Source: Limosilactobacillus pulli (GTDB lineage Bacteria; Bacillota; Bacilli; Lactobacillales; Lactobacillaceae). From it: a stretch of 64,000 nucleotides of DNA. Below are positions 43,114 to 50,896 of this stretch, piece after piece (the stretch's first letter is position 1; each line of letters opens with the position of its first letter). The notes under the pieces are model-generated. The model saw only the letters and a program-made list of their open reading frames with translations, had not been told where the DNA came from and ran no database searches. Location: positions 13,745-77,744 of the forward strand of contig NZ_CANCWQ010000008.1 in assembly GCF_947381555.1 (NCBI RefSeq). Reading direction: 5' to 3'. Position numbers and translations under genes: made by a program.

Positions 43114-43863
43114 TCAAGCCTGTTTTGGCTGGCCGGTACCAATCTCAAAACCAGCCGTCACGGGGATGTTCTCACCGGTAATCGCACTGGATACTTCCGT
43201 CGACATAAAGTAGACTGCCGCCGCAACCTCGCTTGGTTCCACGATGCGCTGCAACGGACTGTTTTGGCTAAAGCGCTCCTTCATTGTTTGAGGAAACATA
43301 GCCGTGTTGGTTGGACCAGGTGAAACGCTGTTAACGCGAATTCCAAGTGGTCCATAATCCATCGCCATGGCCCGCGTCATGTTGATAATCGCCCCTTTGG
43401 TAGCATTATAGGCCGTCATAGCGTAGTCACCGGCCATCCCTGAAACTGAGGCAATGTTAACGATCGTCCCAGCATGGCTGGCAATCATATCAGGCAAGAA
43501 CGCCTTACTGATCAAAAAGGTACCACGCACGTTGACCGCGAAGACCCGTTCCCAATCATCCAGACTTGTTTCATGCAACCGACCCTTAACCACGATTCCG
43601 GCATCGTTAACCAATGCATCGATCGTGCCAAAGCGTTCAACAGCGAAGTCATGCAGTGCGGCAACGCTTTTTTCATCGCTGACATCGACTTGGCAAAAAT
43701 CAATTGCGGCTCCAAATTCAGCTGCCAGCTCCGTTTTTACCGCTGTCCCCTTATCGGCATTGCGCGCGGCCATTATAACCTGCCAGCCATTCTGCAGAAA
43801 AAGCTTGGTCGCAGCCAGGCCAATGCCAGCCGTACCGCCAGTTATTAATACAGTTTTCATCAT
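43114..43863 (-). CDS. SDR family oxidoreductase
   Basis: NAD(P)-dependent short-chain dehydrogenase, 249 residues. TGGTAGIGLAA cofactor motif (about 8-18), DVSD (about 62), NDAGI, catalytic S in NIASVSG (about 141), YNATKGA (Tyr about 154, Lys about 158) and PGPTNTAMF. FabG-like classical SDR; substrate unknown. Start at tandem ATGs 43863/43860 behind AGGAGG. Confidence 0.88.
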   Translation of the reverse strand: MMKTVLITGGTAGIGLAATKLFLQNGWQVIMAARNADKGTAVKTELAAEFGAAIDFCQVDVSDEKSVAALHDFAVERFGTIDALVNDAGIVVKGRLHETSLDDWERVFAVNVRGTFLISKAFLPDMIASHAGTIVNIASVSGMAGDYAMTAYNATKGAIINMTRAMAMDYGPLGIRVNSVSPGPTNTAMFPQTMKERFSQNSPLQRIVEPSEVAAAVYFMSTEVSSAITGENIPVTAGFEIGTGQPKQA

Positions 43864-44033
43864 TTAGCCTCCTGTTCGTGCATATTTTTGGTGCATCGAT
43901 TTCCTATAAATAATTATAACGCGTTTTATGGAACAAGTTGAAAACTGATGCCAATCCTTATTCTGCAAATTTATGGTAAAATAGACTTCTTGACTTAAGC
44001 AAAAATGAGTCGATTCTAATCAAGGGAGAGATA

Positions 44034-44507
44034 ATGATGAGCAAAACCATTTATTTTTGCGCTGGCTGGTTTACTGATAAGCAAAACAAAGCCTATCAAG
44101 CAGCCATGACAGCAATCAAGCAAAACCCAACCATTGACGTCGAAAACAGCTATGTTCCTCTGCAGCATCAGTACAAGAACATTCGCGTCGATGAGCACCC
44201 AGAATACCTGCATGATAAGGAATGGGCCACGGCTACCTTTAAGGGCGACTGCTTAGGCGTCACTACCACCGACGCCACGCTGGCTGTTTATATTCCAGAT
44301 GAAGAAGACGTTGGTATGGGAACCGAGATTGCTTGGGCAAAGGCGCACGGCAAGTATGTACTGCTGGTAATTCCTGATGAAGAATGGGGCAAGCCGATCA
44401 ACCTGATGTCATGGGGCTTTGCTGACAACGCCATCAAAATGAGTGAGCTGGCCAGCTTTAATTTTAACCAGCCTTCGTTTAACTTTTATGAAGGAGCCGT
44501 CTACTAA
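44034..44507 (+). CDS. ntd: Nucleoside 2-deoxyribosyltransferase
   Basis: Transfers 2-deoxyribose between purine and pyrimidine bases for nucleoside salvage, a hallmark of lactobacilli. 157 residues, as in the Lactobacillus leichmannii enzyme. Nucleophile Glu lies in GMGTEIAWAKAHGKYV (about 98-100), the substrate part YFCAGWFTDKQNKAY and ATFKGDC fit the type II enzyme. Tandem ATGs (44034/44037) follow GGGAGAG. Monocistronic with its own terminator. Confidence 0.93.
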   Translation: MMSKTIYFCAGWFTDKQNKAYQAAMTAIKQNPTIDVENSYVPLQHQYKNIRVDEHPEYLHDKEWATATFKGDCLGVTTTDATLAVYIPDEEDVGMGTEIAWAKAHGKYVLLVIPDEEWGKPINLMSWGFADNAIKMSELASFNFNQPSFNFYEGAVY

Positions 44508-44524
44508 AATTAATCAGAAACGGC

Positions 44525-44576
44525 AACAGCGTCAGATTCGGCTTAGTAAGCTTGAACCTGACGCTGTTTTTATTTT
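44525..44576. terminator. Terminator between deoxyribosyltransferase and malolactic enzyme genes
   Basis: Stem ACAGCGTCAG / CTGACGCTGT with TTTTATTTT. Confidence 0.85.
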
Positions 44577-44584
44577 GAGTCATC

Positions 44585-46240
44585 TTATTTACGATAGTTT
44601 GCCAACAGCTGGTCAAACGGCTGGTACTCTGGCTGCCAGTGCATTGCCGCGACCGCTTGTTCCGCGCTGAGATCAGTCTGTGCCAAGCCCTGGTCAATTG
44701 CCGACTGGGCCACGGCAAGCGCAACTTTCTTGGAAAATTCAGTCAGCTGACTAACTGGCGGCAAAACCGGGGCCCCGGGAACCTTGACGTCAACTAAACC
44801 GCCAAGCGCATGAGCAGCTGCGGCCAGCATCTCATCATTGATGACCCGTGCATTAACGGCCAAAGCACCAAATCCTACGCCGGGATAGATCAAAGCATTG
44901 TTGGCCTGGCCGATCTGATAGTCGATGCCTTGGTATGCGACCGTAGCACTAGGAATTCCCGTTGCTACCAGGGCCTTGCCATTGGTCCATTTGATCAGTT
45001 CCTCTGGCATAGCTTCGATCTTTTCGGTTGGATTGGAGATTGGGAAAATGATTGGGCGGGCAGCATGCTTGGCCATCTCTTTAACGGCGACCTCGGTAAA
45101 AGCATTATGAACCGTTGATGTGCCAATCATTACCGTTGGCTGAACCGCTTTGATGATCGCAGTCAAATCCGTAAGCCTGCCTGCATCGGAAAACTCATCC
45201 CGTGAGCGGACAAACGCTTGCTGCTTAGGCGTAAGTCCTGGCGTATCATCAAAAAGCAGTCCTTGCCGATCCACCAGATAGAAATGCCGCTTAGCCTCCT
45301 TCGGGCTCAGTCCCTGCTTGATGAGCTCGTTGCACAGCATCTTAACGATTCCCATTCCGGCTGTGCCAGCACCAAACGTCAAGAAACGCTGCTCAGTGAT
45401 TTTTTGACCAGAGATCTTAAGCGCCCCTAAAACACCTGCCAGCGCAATGATGCCAGTGCCTTGAATGTCATCGTTAAACGTCAGAATCCGATCCTGATAC
45501 TTGTCCAGAATCCGAGCAGCCGTGCCGCGACCAAAGTCCTCAAAATGCAGCAGACTGTGAGGAAACAGCTTTTCAACCGCCTTTACAAAACGATCGATGT
45601 ATGCAAAGTACTGATCACCCGTCAACCGCTTATGACGCGTTCCCAAGTACTCATCATCGGCCAGCAGCTGCTGATTATCTGTTCCCGCGTCAATTACGAC
45701 CGGCAGTACCTGCTGTGGATCAATGCCGGCTGCTGCCGTATAGACCATGAGCTTGCCAACCGCGATGTCCACACCGTTAACGCCCCAGTCGCCGATTCCT
45801 AAAATACCTTCAGCGTCGGTAACGACAATCAGCCGAATATCGCGCTGATCAGCCGCGTTCTGCAGGCGTTGTTCAATCGTATCGGGATCGTCAATCGTCA
45901 GGTAAGCGGCATCTTGCGGCTGCATGAACCGTTCATTGTAGCGTTCGATCGCTTCGGCAATTACTGGATCATAGACGATCGGCATGAATTCATCAATGTG
46001 CCGAACCATCAGATTGAAAAACAGTGTCCGGTTATGATTGAAGATCTCCATTAAGAAATGACGCTTTTCAATCAGTGATCCCTTACTTTGGTACAGTGCA
46101 TACATTTCGGCAGCTTGTTCATCAATCGTTTTGACACGGGGCGGTAAAAGGCCAATCAAGCCATATTTACGCCGCTCAGCTTCAGTAAAAGCCGTACCGC
46201 GATTTAAAAACGGATCATTTAGGATTTGAAATCCGCGCAT
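44585..46240 (-). CDS. mleS: Malolactic enzyme
   Basis: Converts L-malate to L-lactate and CO2 with NAD+ and Mn2+, deacidifying the medium and yielding proton motive force. 551 residues of the malic enzyme family. Typical: LLPPRVKTIDEQAAEMY, FMPIVYDPVIAEAIE, IVVTDAEGILGIGDWGVNGVDIAVGKL, HFEDFGR, FNDDIQGTG and the NAD motif FGAGTAGMGI. It resembles lactococcal/lactobacillar MleS along its length, but malic enzymes of the same family are not fully excluded. Divergent from a LysR gene, the usual mleR arrangement; no malate permease in view. Confidence 0.85.
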   Translation of the reverse strand: MRGFQILNDPFLNRGTAFTEAERRKYGLIGLLPPRVKTIDEQAAEMYALYQSKGSLIEKRHFLMEIFNHNRTLFFNLMVRHIDEFMPIVYDPVIAEAIERYNERFMQPQDAAYLTIDDPDTIEQRLQNAADQRDIRLIVVTDAEGILGIGDWGVNGVDIAVGKLMVYTAAAGIDPQQVLPVVIDAGTDNQQLLADDEYLGTRHKRLTGDQYFAYIDRFVKAVEKLFPHSLLHFEDFGRGTAARILDKYQDRILTFNDDIQGTGIIALAGVLGALKISGQKITEQRFLTFGAGTAGMGIVKMLCNELIKQGLSPKEAKRHFYLVDRQGLLFDDTPGLTPKQQAFVRSRDEFSDAGRLTDLTAIIKAVQPTVMIGTSTVHNAFTEVAVKEMAKHAARPIIFPISNPTEKIEAMPEELIKWTNGKALVATGIPSATVAYQGIDYQIGQANNALIYPGVGFGALAVNARVINDEMLAAAAHALGGLVDVKVPGAPVLPPVSQLTEFSKKVALAVAQSAIDQGLAQTDLSAEQAVAAMHWQPEYQPFDQLLANYRK

Positions 46241-46390
46241 TAGACTTCATCTTCTTTCAACAAAATTCATCTTTTATCTCTCATCTCGCAACCGATTATA
46301 AAAACCGACCAATCACATAGTCAAATATGCCCAAATCTATAAATTTTTTTGATATGATAAATTAAAATCCAATTATGGCGGTGATTCAGG

Positions 46391-47290
46391 TTGAATATTA
46401 AAGAATTATATTATTATCATGATTTGGTTAGAACCAAAAATTTTTCCCAGGTCGCAGCAGATTTCAATATCAGTCAGCCAACCGTAACCATGGCCATCAA
46501 ACGACTTGAAGAAAGCTTTGGAACGACTTTTTTCATGCGTGATCGCTCGCATCATCAATTGAAGGTTACCAGTACCGGCCTTCAGTTTGACCAACACGTG
46601 CAGCGCGTGATTGAAGAGCTTGAGATTGCCCAAAAGGAGCTGACCCGTGCTAAACAGGAACGCATCAGCTTTGGTCTGCCGCCAATCATCGGCAGCTGGT
46701 ACTTTCCCCGCTTCACTCCAGCGCTGTTGCAGGCGGGACTGCTTAATCAGCTGGAAGTCGTTGATCATGGTTCGGCCTCACTGCTGCGACTGCTGGCAAA
46801 TGGCGAGCTTGATCTGGCATTGCTAGGATCGCTGCAGCCATTTCAACAGCCGAGTCTGCGAGCCCGTGTGATTGATAAGGCACCGATTAAAATTATCGTG
46901 GCAAAAAATCATCCTTTGGCAGCTTTTAAAGAGGGCGTATCATTTGTTCAAGCCGCGCAATATCCGTTTATCACGCTTGATGATGAATATGTCCATGCCC
47001 AGGCTTTCCGTCAGGCTGCGCATTTGGCTCGCGTACGTCCCAAAATCGTTTTTAAAACCAGCGACGTGCAGATTTTAAAAGCGTTGGTCGCGAACAATTC
47101 TGGGATTTCTTTTCTGACGGATCTGGCACTGGATGCCAATGATGGCTTGGTGGCCTTGCCCTTGACGGATGGTAGTCAGCCCGAGTTCATCATTTCACTG
47201 GCGGCTCGTGCCAATCGCCTGCTGACGCCCAACGCGCAAAGGCTATGGTCAATTCTGGAGACGCCGCTTAGTAAAGGGCCAATATATTAA
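46391..47290 (+). CDS. mleR: LysR family regulator, MleR-like
   Basis: 299 residues. HTH at about 1-60 (IKELYYYHDLVRTKNFSQVAADFNISQPTVTMAIKRLEE), effector domain about 90-290. It starts at TTG 46391 (GGCGGTG 8 bases upstream). Divergent from the malolactic enzyme gene across 150 bases, the standard layout of mleR activating the malolactic gene in response to malate. The gene symbol rests on this position and LysR identity, not on a specific signature. Confidence 0.75.
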   Translation: MNIKELYYYHDLVRTKNFSQVAADFNISQPTVTMAIKRLEESFGTTFFMRDRSHHQLKVTSTGLQFDQHVQRVIEELEIAQKELTRAKQERISFGLPPIIGSWYFPRFTPALLQAGLLNQLEVVDHGSASLLRLLANGELDLALLGSLQPFQQPSLRARVIDKAPIKIIVAKNHPLAAFKEGVSFVQAAQYPFITLDDEYVHAQAFRQAAHLARVRPKIVFKTSDVQILKALVANNSGISFLTDLALDANDGLVALPLTDGSQPEFIISLAARANRLLTPNAQRLWSILETPLSKGPIY

Positions 47291-47327
47291 CAAACTGAAT
47301 ATTAACAAACTGAAAGGAGTGGTTTTA

Positions 47328-48806
47328 ATGAATCTACTGACGTTGCCGGCCTACCGCTTAGCAGAAATGATTCGCCAACACCAGCTTACCAGTCGTGAAC
47401 TGGTTGAAATGGCACTAGCTAAGATTCAAGCAGAAAATCCCACTCTTAATGCCGTTATTCACTTAAGAACAGAGGCAGCCTTAAAAGAAGCCGACCAGCT
47501 GGCAGATCATGGCCAGCCTTTTTTAGGCGTACCGCTGCTTTTAAAGGGGTTGGGTCAAAGATTGGCTGGCGAGCCTGATACTAATGGCAGCCAGCTGTTC
47601 AAAAAAGTTTGCGCCAATACGACCGATAATTTCGTTAAAGCTTTACAAAATGCTGGCTTTATTATCATCGGCCAGACCAATTTTCCCGAATTTGGCTATA
47701 AAAACGTTACTGATGCTGAGTTGTTTGGCCCAGCTCGAAACCCATGGAACGCTGCTTTTACTCCTGGCGGCTCATCAGGCGGGGCGGGCGCTGCCGTTGC
47801 GGCTGGTTGGGTTCCAATTGCAGCAGGAAACGATGGCGGCGGCTCAATTCGTATTCCAGCCAGCTGGTGCGGAACGATTGGTCTAAAACCAACACGCGGT
47901 CGTATGCCGGTTGGACCGGGCAGTTGGCGTTCCTGGCAAGGTGCATCAATCAATTTTGCGTTGACGCGTTCGGTTAAGGATACGGCGCTATTATTAGATA
48001 CTTTGCAGACTGTACAAAGCAGTGCCGTCTTTCAAACACCCTTAAGCAAGCTGTTTAAGTCTGGCACGATGGAATTGTTGCCAACCCCACGGCTGAGAAT
48101 CGGCTGGACCACAGTCTCCCCTGTTGATACGACAGTCGACGAAGATGCAACTCGGACGGTTTTGGATGCCGTTGACTTCTTGCAGCAAATGGGCTTTGAT
48201 TGTCAGCCATATGAAGATCCAATTGATGGCCGTAGTTTGATCGACAGCTATTATCTAATGAATGAAGGCGAAACGGCAGCCATGTTTGCTCAGATCGAAC
48301 ACTCATTAAAACGTCCGATTGGTCCGGATGAGATTGAACTGGTTACCTGGGCACTGTGGCAAACCGGCAAAAACATCTCAGCCGCTGAATATATCACAGC
48401 CTTAAATGTTTGGGATAAAGCTGCAGCGTTGCATGATCAGCTCCATCAAAAATTTGACGTGCTATTGACACCCACAACCGCTACCCGTCCATATCGTATC
48501 AATGAGCCGCAGCATACTGCCGACTTTGACGAGCAGCTTAGACATATCGATCAGCTGGCACCAAAAGAACAGCAGCAGTTGATTTATGATCAATGGCTTG
48601 ATTCGCTGAGTAAAACGCCATTTACCCAAGCAGCCAATCTGACTGGCGAACCAGCGATTTCTTTACCAACCCACATTAGAAAAGATGGCTTGCCCCAAGG
48701 TATTCAATTAATTGCCAATAAGGGGCGTGAACTGGATTTATTGCAGCTGGCTGCATTGTTTGAAGAACATAATCAATTTAAGATGCTGCATCCGACAATT
48801 GAATAA
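47328..48806 (+). CDS. Amidase signature family protein
   Basis: 492 residues, Ser-cisSer-Lys amidase. K about 74 in LLLKGLG, GGSSGGAGAAVAAGW (about 153-167) with the cis-Ser, and nucleophile Ser in AAGNDGGGSIRIPAS (about 178). The substrate-side portion is unlike GatA, and the usual gatCAB neighbours are missing, so this is not the tRNA amidotransferase but a general amidase or aryl-acylamidase-like enzyme. ATG 47328 follows AAAGGAGTGG. It begins 37 bases after the LysR gene and may be cotranscribed. Confidence 0.85.
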   Translation: MNLLTLPAYRLAEMIRQHQLTSRELVEMALAKIQAENPTLNAVIHLRTEAALKEADQLADHGQPFLGVPLLLKGLGQRLAGEPDTNGSQLFKKVCANTTDNFVKALQNAGFIIIGQTNFPEFGYKNVTDAELFGPARNPWNAAFTPGGSSGGAGAAVAAGWVPIAAGNDGGGSIRIPASWCGTIGLKPTRGRMPVGPGSWRSWQGASINFALTRSVKDTALLLDTLQTVQSSAVFQTPLSKLFKSGTMELLPTPRLRIGWTTVSPVDTTVDEDATRTVLDAVDFLQQMGFDCQPYEDPIDGRSLIDSYYLMNEGETAAMFAQIEHSLKRPIGPDEIELVTWALWQTGKNISAAEYITALNVWDKAAALHDQLHQKFDVLLTPTTATRPYRINEPQHTADFDEQLRHIDQLAPKEQQQLIYDQWLDSLSKTPFTQAANLTGEPAISLPTHIRKDGLPQGIQLIANKGRELDLLQLAALFEEHNQFKMLHPTIE

Positions 48807-48808
48807 AA

Positions 48809-48853
48809 TAAAGAGCCCATGAAACGCGTCAAGCATCCCATGGGCTCTTTTTG
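48809..48853. terminator. Bidirectional terminator between amidase and the structured RNA
   Basis: 12-bp stem AAAGAGCCCATG / CATGGGCTCTTT with T-rich tails on both strands (TTTTTGA / ATTTTATT). Confidence 0.88.
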
Positions 48854-49432
48854 ACTATGTCAGCAGTGGGACTCGAACCCATATTGACACCACTCAAACT
48901 AATTGATTCATTAAATTGATGAGTCGTCCTGGCATAACAGCCTGCGCATTGGTTTTCGTAGCTTAGCTTTGATAGTTGATTAGGCAACGTGCTCGACAAG
49001 GCTTAGCCATGACCCGTCGATCATAACCTCTTGTCGCTTTAACATGGCACGGGCTGGGATCAGTACCCACCATTTTTGGTCAGCATAAGCATTTTTCTAC
49101 TGATTGTGTAATAGTAAAAGTCGCCTTGACCTACTCGAACCGGCCTCAATGCTTATAGCCACATCACTGCGGCATCACGGCGAACGTTTTTGGTGACGTT
49201 CCACTTTGGTTCTCAAGTTGTCGAGCCTGATTGACTGTGGATGGGATATTGCAAACGCGCATCGGGTCGTGCCTTAACTTATCAAAACCGCACTTGACTG
49301 ACTAGGAACACGGCTTTTTTCACCGCGATCAAGACTCGCCACAAGCCTTAATGCTGGAAATCAGACAGCTATCGTTACCTAACGTCCTAGTTCATGGATA
49401 AGTCAGTCAGCTGAGCGACTCTATTAAAGTCT
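48853..49432 (-). ncRNA. Large structured noncoding RNA (ROOL/GOLLD size class), ~570 nt
   Basis: No ORF of note on either strand. Read on the minus strand it has many helices: 49409-49402 plus 49390-49385 with 49307-49295 (14 pairs, one bulge), 49156-49148 with 49093-49085 (9 perfect), 49036-49030 with 49000-48994 (7), a GNRA hairpin GCCGCA-GTGA-TGTGGC at 49173-49158, and a 3' stem TGTCA (48889-48885) / TGACA (48862-48858) enclosing the T-arm-like GGGTTCGAGTCCC (48880-48868). A second TTCGAGT lies near 49139. It starts just after a terminator and a TTGACA, and ends at a terminator. Size, lactobacillar host and tRNA-like 3' part suit the ROOL class; identity is inferred, structured RNA itself is well supported. 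Confidence 0.62.
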
Positions 49433-49450
49433 TATTCACCTTTTAGTTAA

Positions 49451-49456
49451 TGTCAA
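49451..49456 (-). promoter_or_regulatory. -35 element for the structured RNA
   Basis: TTGACA on the minus strand directly after the upstream terminator's T-run; the best -10 is a poor TAAGAC with a 16-base spacer, so the start at about 49430 is approximate. Confidence 0.45.
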
Positions 49457-49488
49457 TAAAAAATCACCTGTCACAATGACAGATGATC
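49455..49488 (-). terminator. Terminator of the 72-aa protein gene
   Basis: Stem ATCATCTGTCA / TGACAGGTGAT, loop TTG, then TTTTTTATT on the minus strand. Confidence 0.85.
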
Positions 49489-49511
49489 CTTTAAATTGCA
49501 TTATCAGAAAA

Positions 49512-49730
49512 CTAAAAGTCAAACTGCAGCTTTTCCAACTTGCTCCAAGCGACATTTTTAGTTTCTTCAGTTGGTACGGCTTGACCGTCAACTGAAACGT
49601 TTGCTCGCCGCAGCAGTACTTTACCATCATTCAAAACCTTTTGAATCAGATAGGCTTGTGCACAGCGCCAATCGTTGATGCGAACCAGTACTGCATCGTT
49701 CATGGCCATTACGACTTCTTTTTTTGTCAT
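49512..49730 (-). CDS. Small hypothetical protein, 72 aa
   Basis: Soluble, mixed-charge product (MTKKEVVMAMNDAVLVRINDW...EETKNVAWSKLEKLQFDF). I do not recognise a domain; the VLVRINDWRCAQAYLIQKVLNDGKVLLRR stretch could be a small beta-rich fold. The ATG at 49730 lies 10 bases after AGAGGA; a TTG at 49739 is an alternative. A perfect inverted repeat sits in its leader. It has its own terminator, immediately followed by the large structured RNA on the same strand, so the two may be functionally linked. Confidence 0.55.
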   Translation of the reverse strand: MTKKEVVMAMNDAVLVRINDWRCAQAYLIQKVLNDGKVLLRRANVSVDGQAVPTEETKNVAWSKLEKLQFDF

Positions 49731-49739
49731 AATATTCAA

Positions 49740-50066
49740 TTCCTCTCTCTCTGATGATCAACGATATCCGGCAGTGATCATCAAGCTGCTGCTCCTAAAT
49801 CAAAACAAATCTTTGATTCAATTGCATTTATGGATATCGAGAACAAATTATTCCACTTTTAAGATTGAAAGTCAAACTAATACGGAAGATACATATAAAT
49901 CTTAATTATGGTCGCGGTTTGATAAAGCCGATGGATGATTTGTTTGCTATTTTTTGGGGGCTTTAGTTAAGGTAAATTATCACTTGTCGATTAAAATCAA
50001 GTCATCATTGTCTTAATTTGGGACTATAATTGACTCAATACTAGACTTTAACTTTAAGGGGGAATC
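49740..50066. other. Divergent intergenic region
   Basis: Holds the inverted repeat at 49752-49783 on the side of the 72-aa gene and the AAGGGGG ribosome site of the SDR gene on the other. Otherwise AT-rich without further structure seen. Confidence 0.4.
49752..49783. promoter_or_regulatory. Perfect 9-bp inverted repeat upstream of the 72-aa gene
   Basis: TGATGATCA (49752-49760) and TGATCATCA (49775-49783) with a 14-base spacer. Located 22 bases before the ATG at 49730; may be a repressor site or a leader hairpin. Confidence 0.5.
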
Positions 50067-50825
50067 GTGACGCGCTATGACTATGATGGTAAAAACGTAA
50101 TCGTCACTGGGGCAACTGGTGGTATTGGCAAAGAAGTCGCCAAGGGTGTCATTGCTGGCGGCGGCTCGGTAGCAGTAATTGGTCTGAAGTTTGACGATGC
50201 GGTGAAAGTTGCAGCTGAGCTGGGTGAACATGCCCGCCCCTACGCCATGGACCAGAGCAATCGTGATGAGGTCGCAACTGTCTTCAAACGCATCCTTAAT
50301 GACTTTGGCCGCATCGATACTTTAATCAACGTGGCTGGGATCATCAGTGCCAAGTCGTTTGATGAATTGTCGCCAGCCGAATGGGATCATACGCTAGCCG
50401 TCAATCTTACCGGACCTTTCAATACCGTTCATGCTATCTGGGAACATTTTAAAAGCAATGGCGGCGGCCGAATCGTCAATGTTTCTTCCGTAGCCGGCAA
50501 AATCGGTGGCGGTTTGTTGGGAACAACGGCCTATGCATCATCGAAGGCTGGTTTGAACGGCTTTACCAAGGCAATTGCTAAAGAAGGAGCTAAGTATGGC
50601 ATCTATGCCAACGCGGTCTGCCCTTCCTTTACCCACACTGGCATGACGTCCGCATTGGAAGCTGATCCCGAAAAAAGACAGCGAGTTTTAAACATGATTC
50701 CACTTGGCCGTGGTGCGGCGCCTGCTGAAATCGCGCAGATGATTCTGTTTTTCGGCTGTGACGCGGCCAGCTTTATTACTGGCGAGGTTGGCGACTGTGA
50801 CGGTGGCATCGTCATGGATGGCTAG
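50067..50825 (+). CDS. SDR family oxidoreductase (FabG-like)
   Basis: 252 residues, starting at GTG 50067 with AAGGGGG before it. Cofactor motif TGATGGIGKEVAKG (about 14-27), NVAGI, catalytic NVSSVAG (Ser about 141) and YASSKAG (Tyr/Lys about 155-159), then PSFTHTGMT and FITGEVGDCDGGIVMDG. Classical SDR; may reduce keto groups of sugars, acyl chains or steroids. Monocistronic with a terminator after. Confidence 0.88.
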   Translation: MTRYDYDGKNVIVTGATGGIGKEVAKGVIAGGGSVAVIGLKFDDAVKVAAELGEHARPYAMDQSNRDEVATVFKRILNDFGRIDTLINVAGIISAKSFDELSPAEWDHTLAVNLTGPFNTVHAIWEHFKSNGGGRIVNVSSVAGKIGGGLLGTTAYASSKAGLNGFTKAIAKEGAKYGIYANAVCPSFTHTGMTSALEADPEKRQRVLNMIPLGRGAAPAEIAQMILFFGCDAASFITGEVGDCDGGIVMDG

Positions 50826-50857
50826 TTGGCTATAAATCTAAATTAAAACGCATCAAA

Positions 50858-50896
50858 AATAGGCACCCTACTGCTTGAGCGGAGTGCCTATTTTAT
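50858..50896. terminator. Bidirectional terminator
   Basis: Stem AATAGGCACtCC / GGagtGCCTATT with A and T runs, between converging SDR and rarA. Confidence 0.75.

Noticed and set aside
47328..48806. gatA (Asp/Glu-tRNA amidotransferase A subunit)
   Set aside because: Amidase signature is present but gatC and gatB are not adjacent and the region outside the signature does not read like GatA.
48868..48880. tRNA-like T-arm reading as a tRNA gene
   Set aside because: Only the T-arm matches; no anticodon arm, D-arm or acceptor stem of correct length surrounds it. It is treated as part of the structured RNA.
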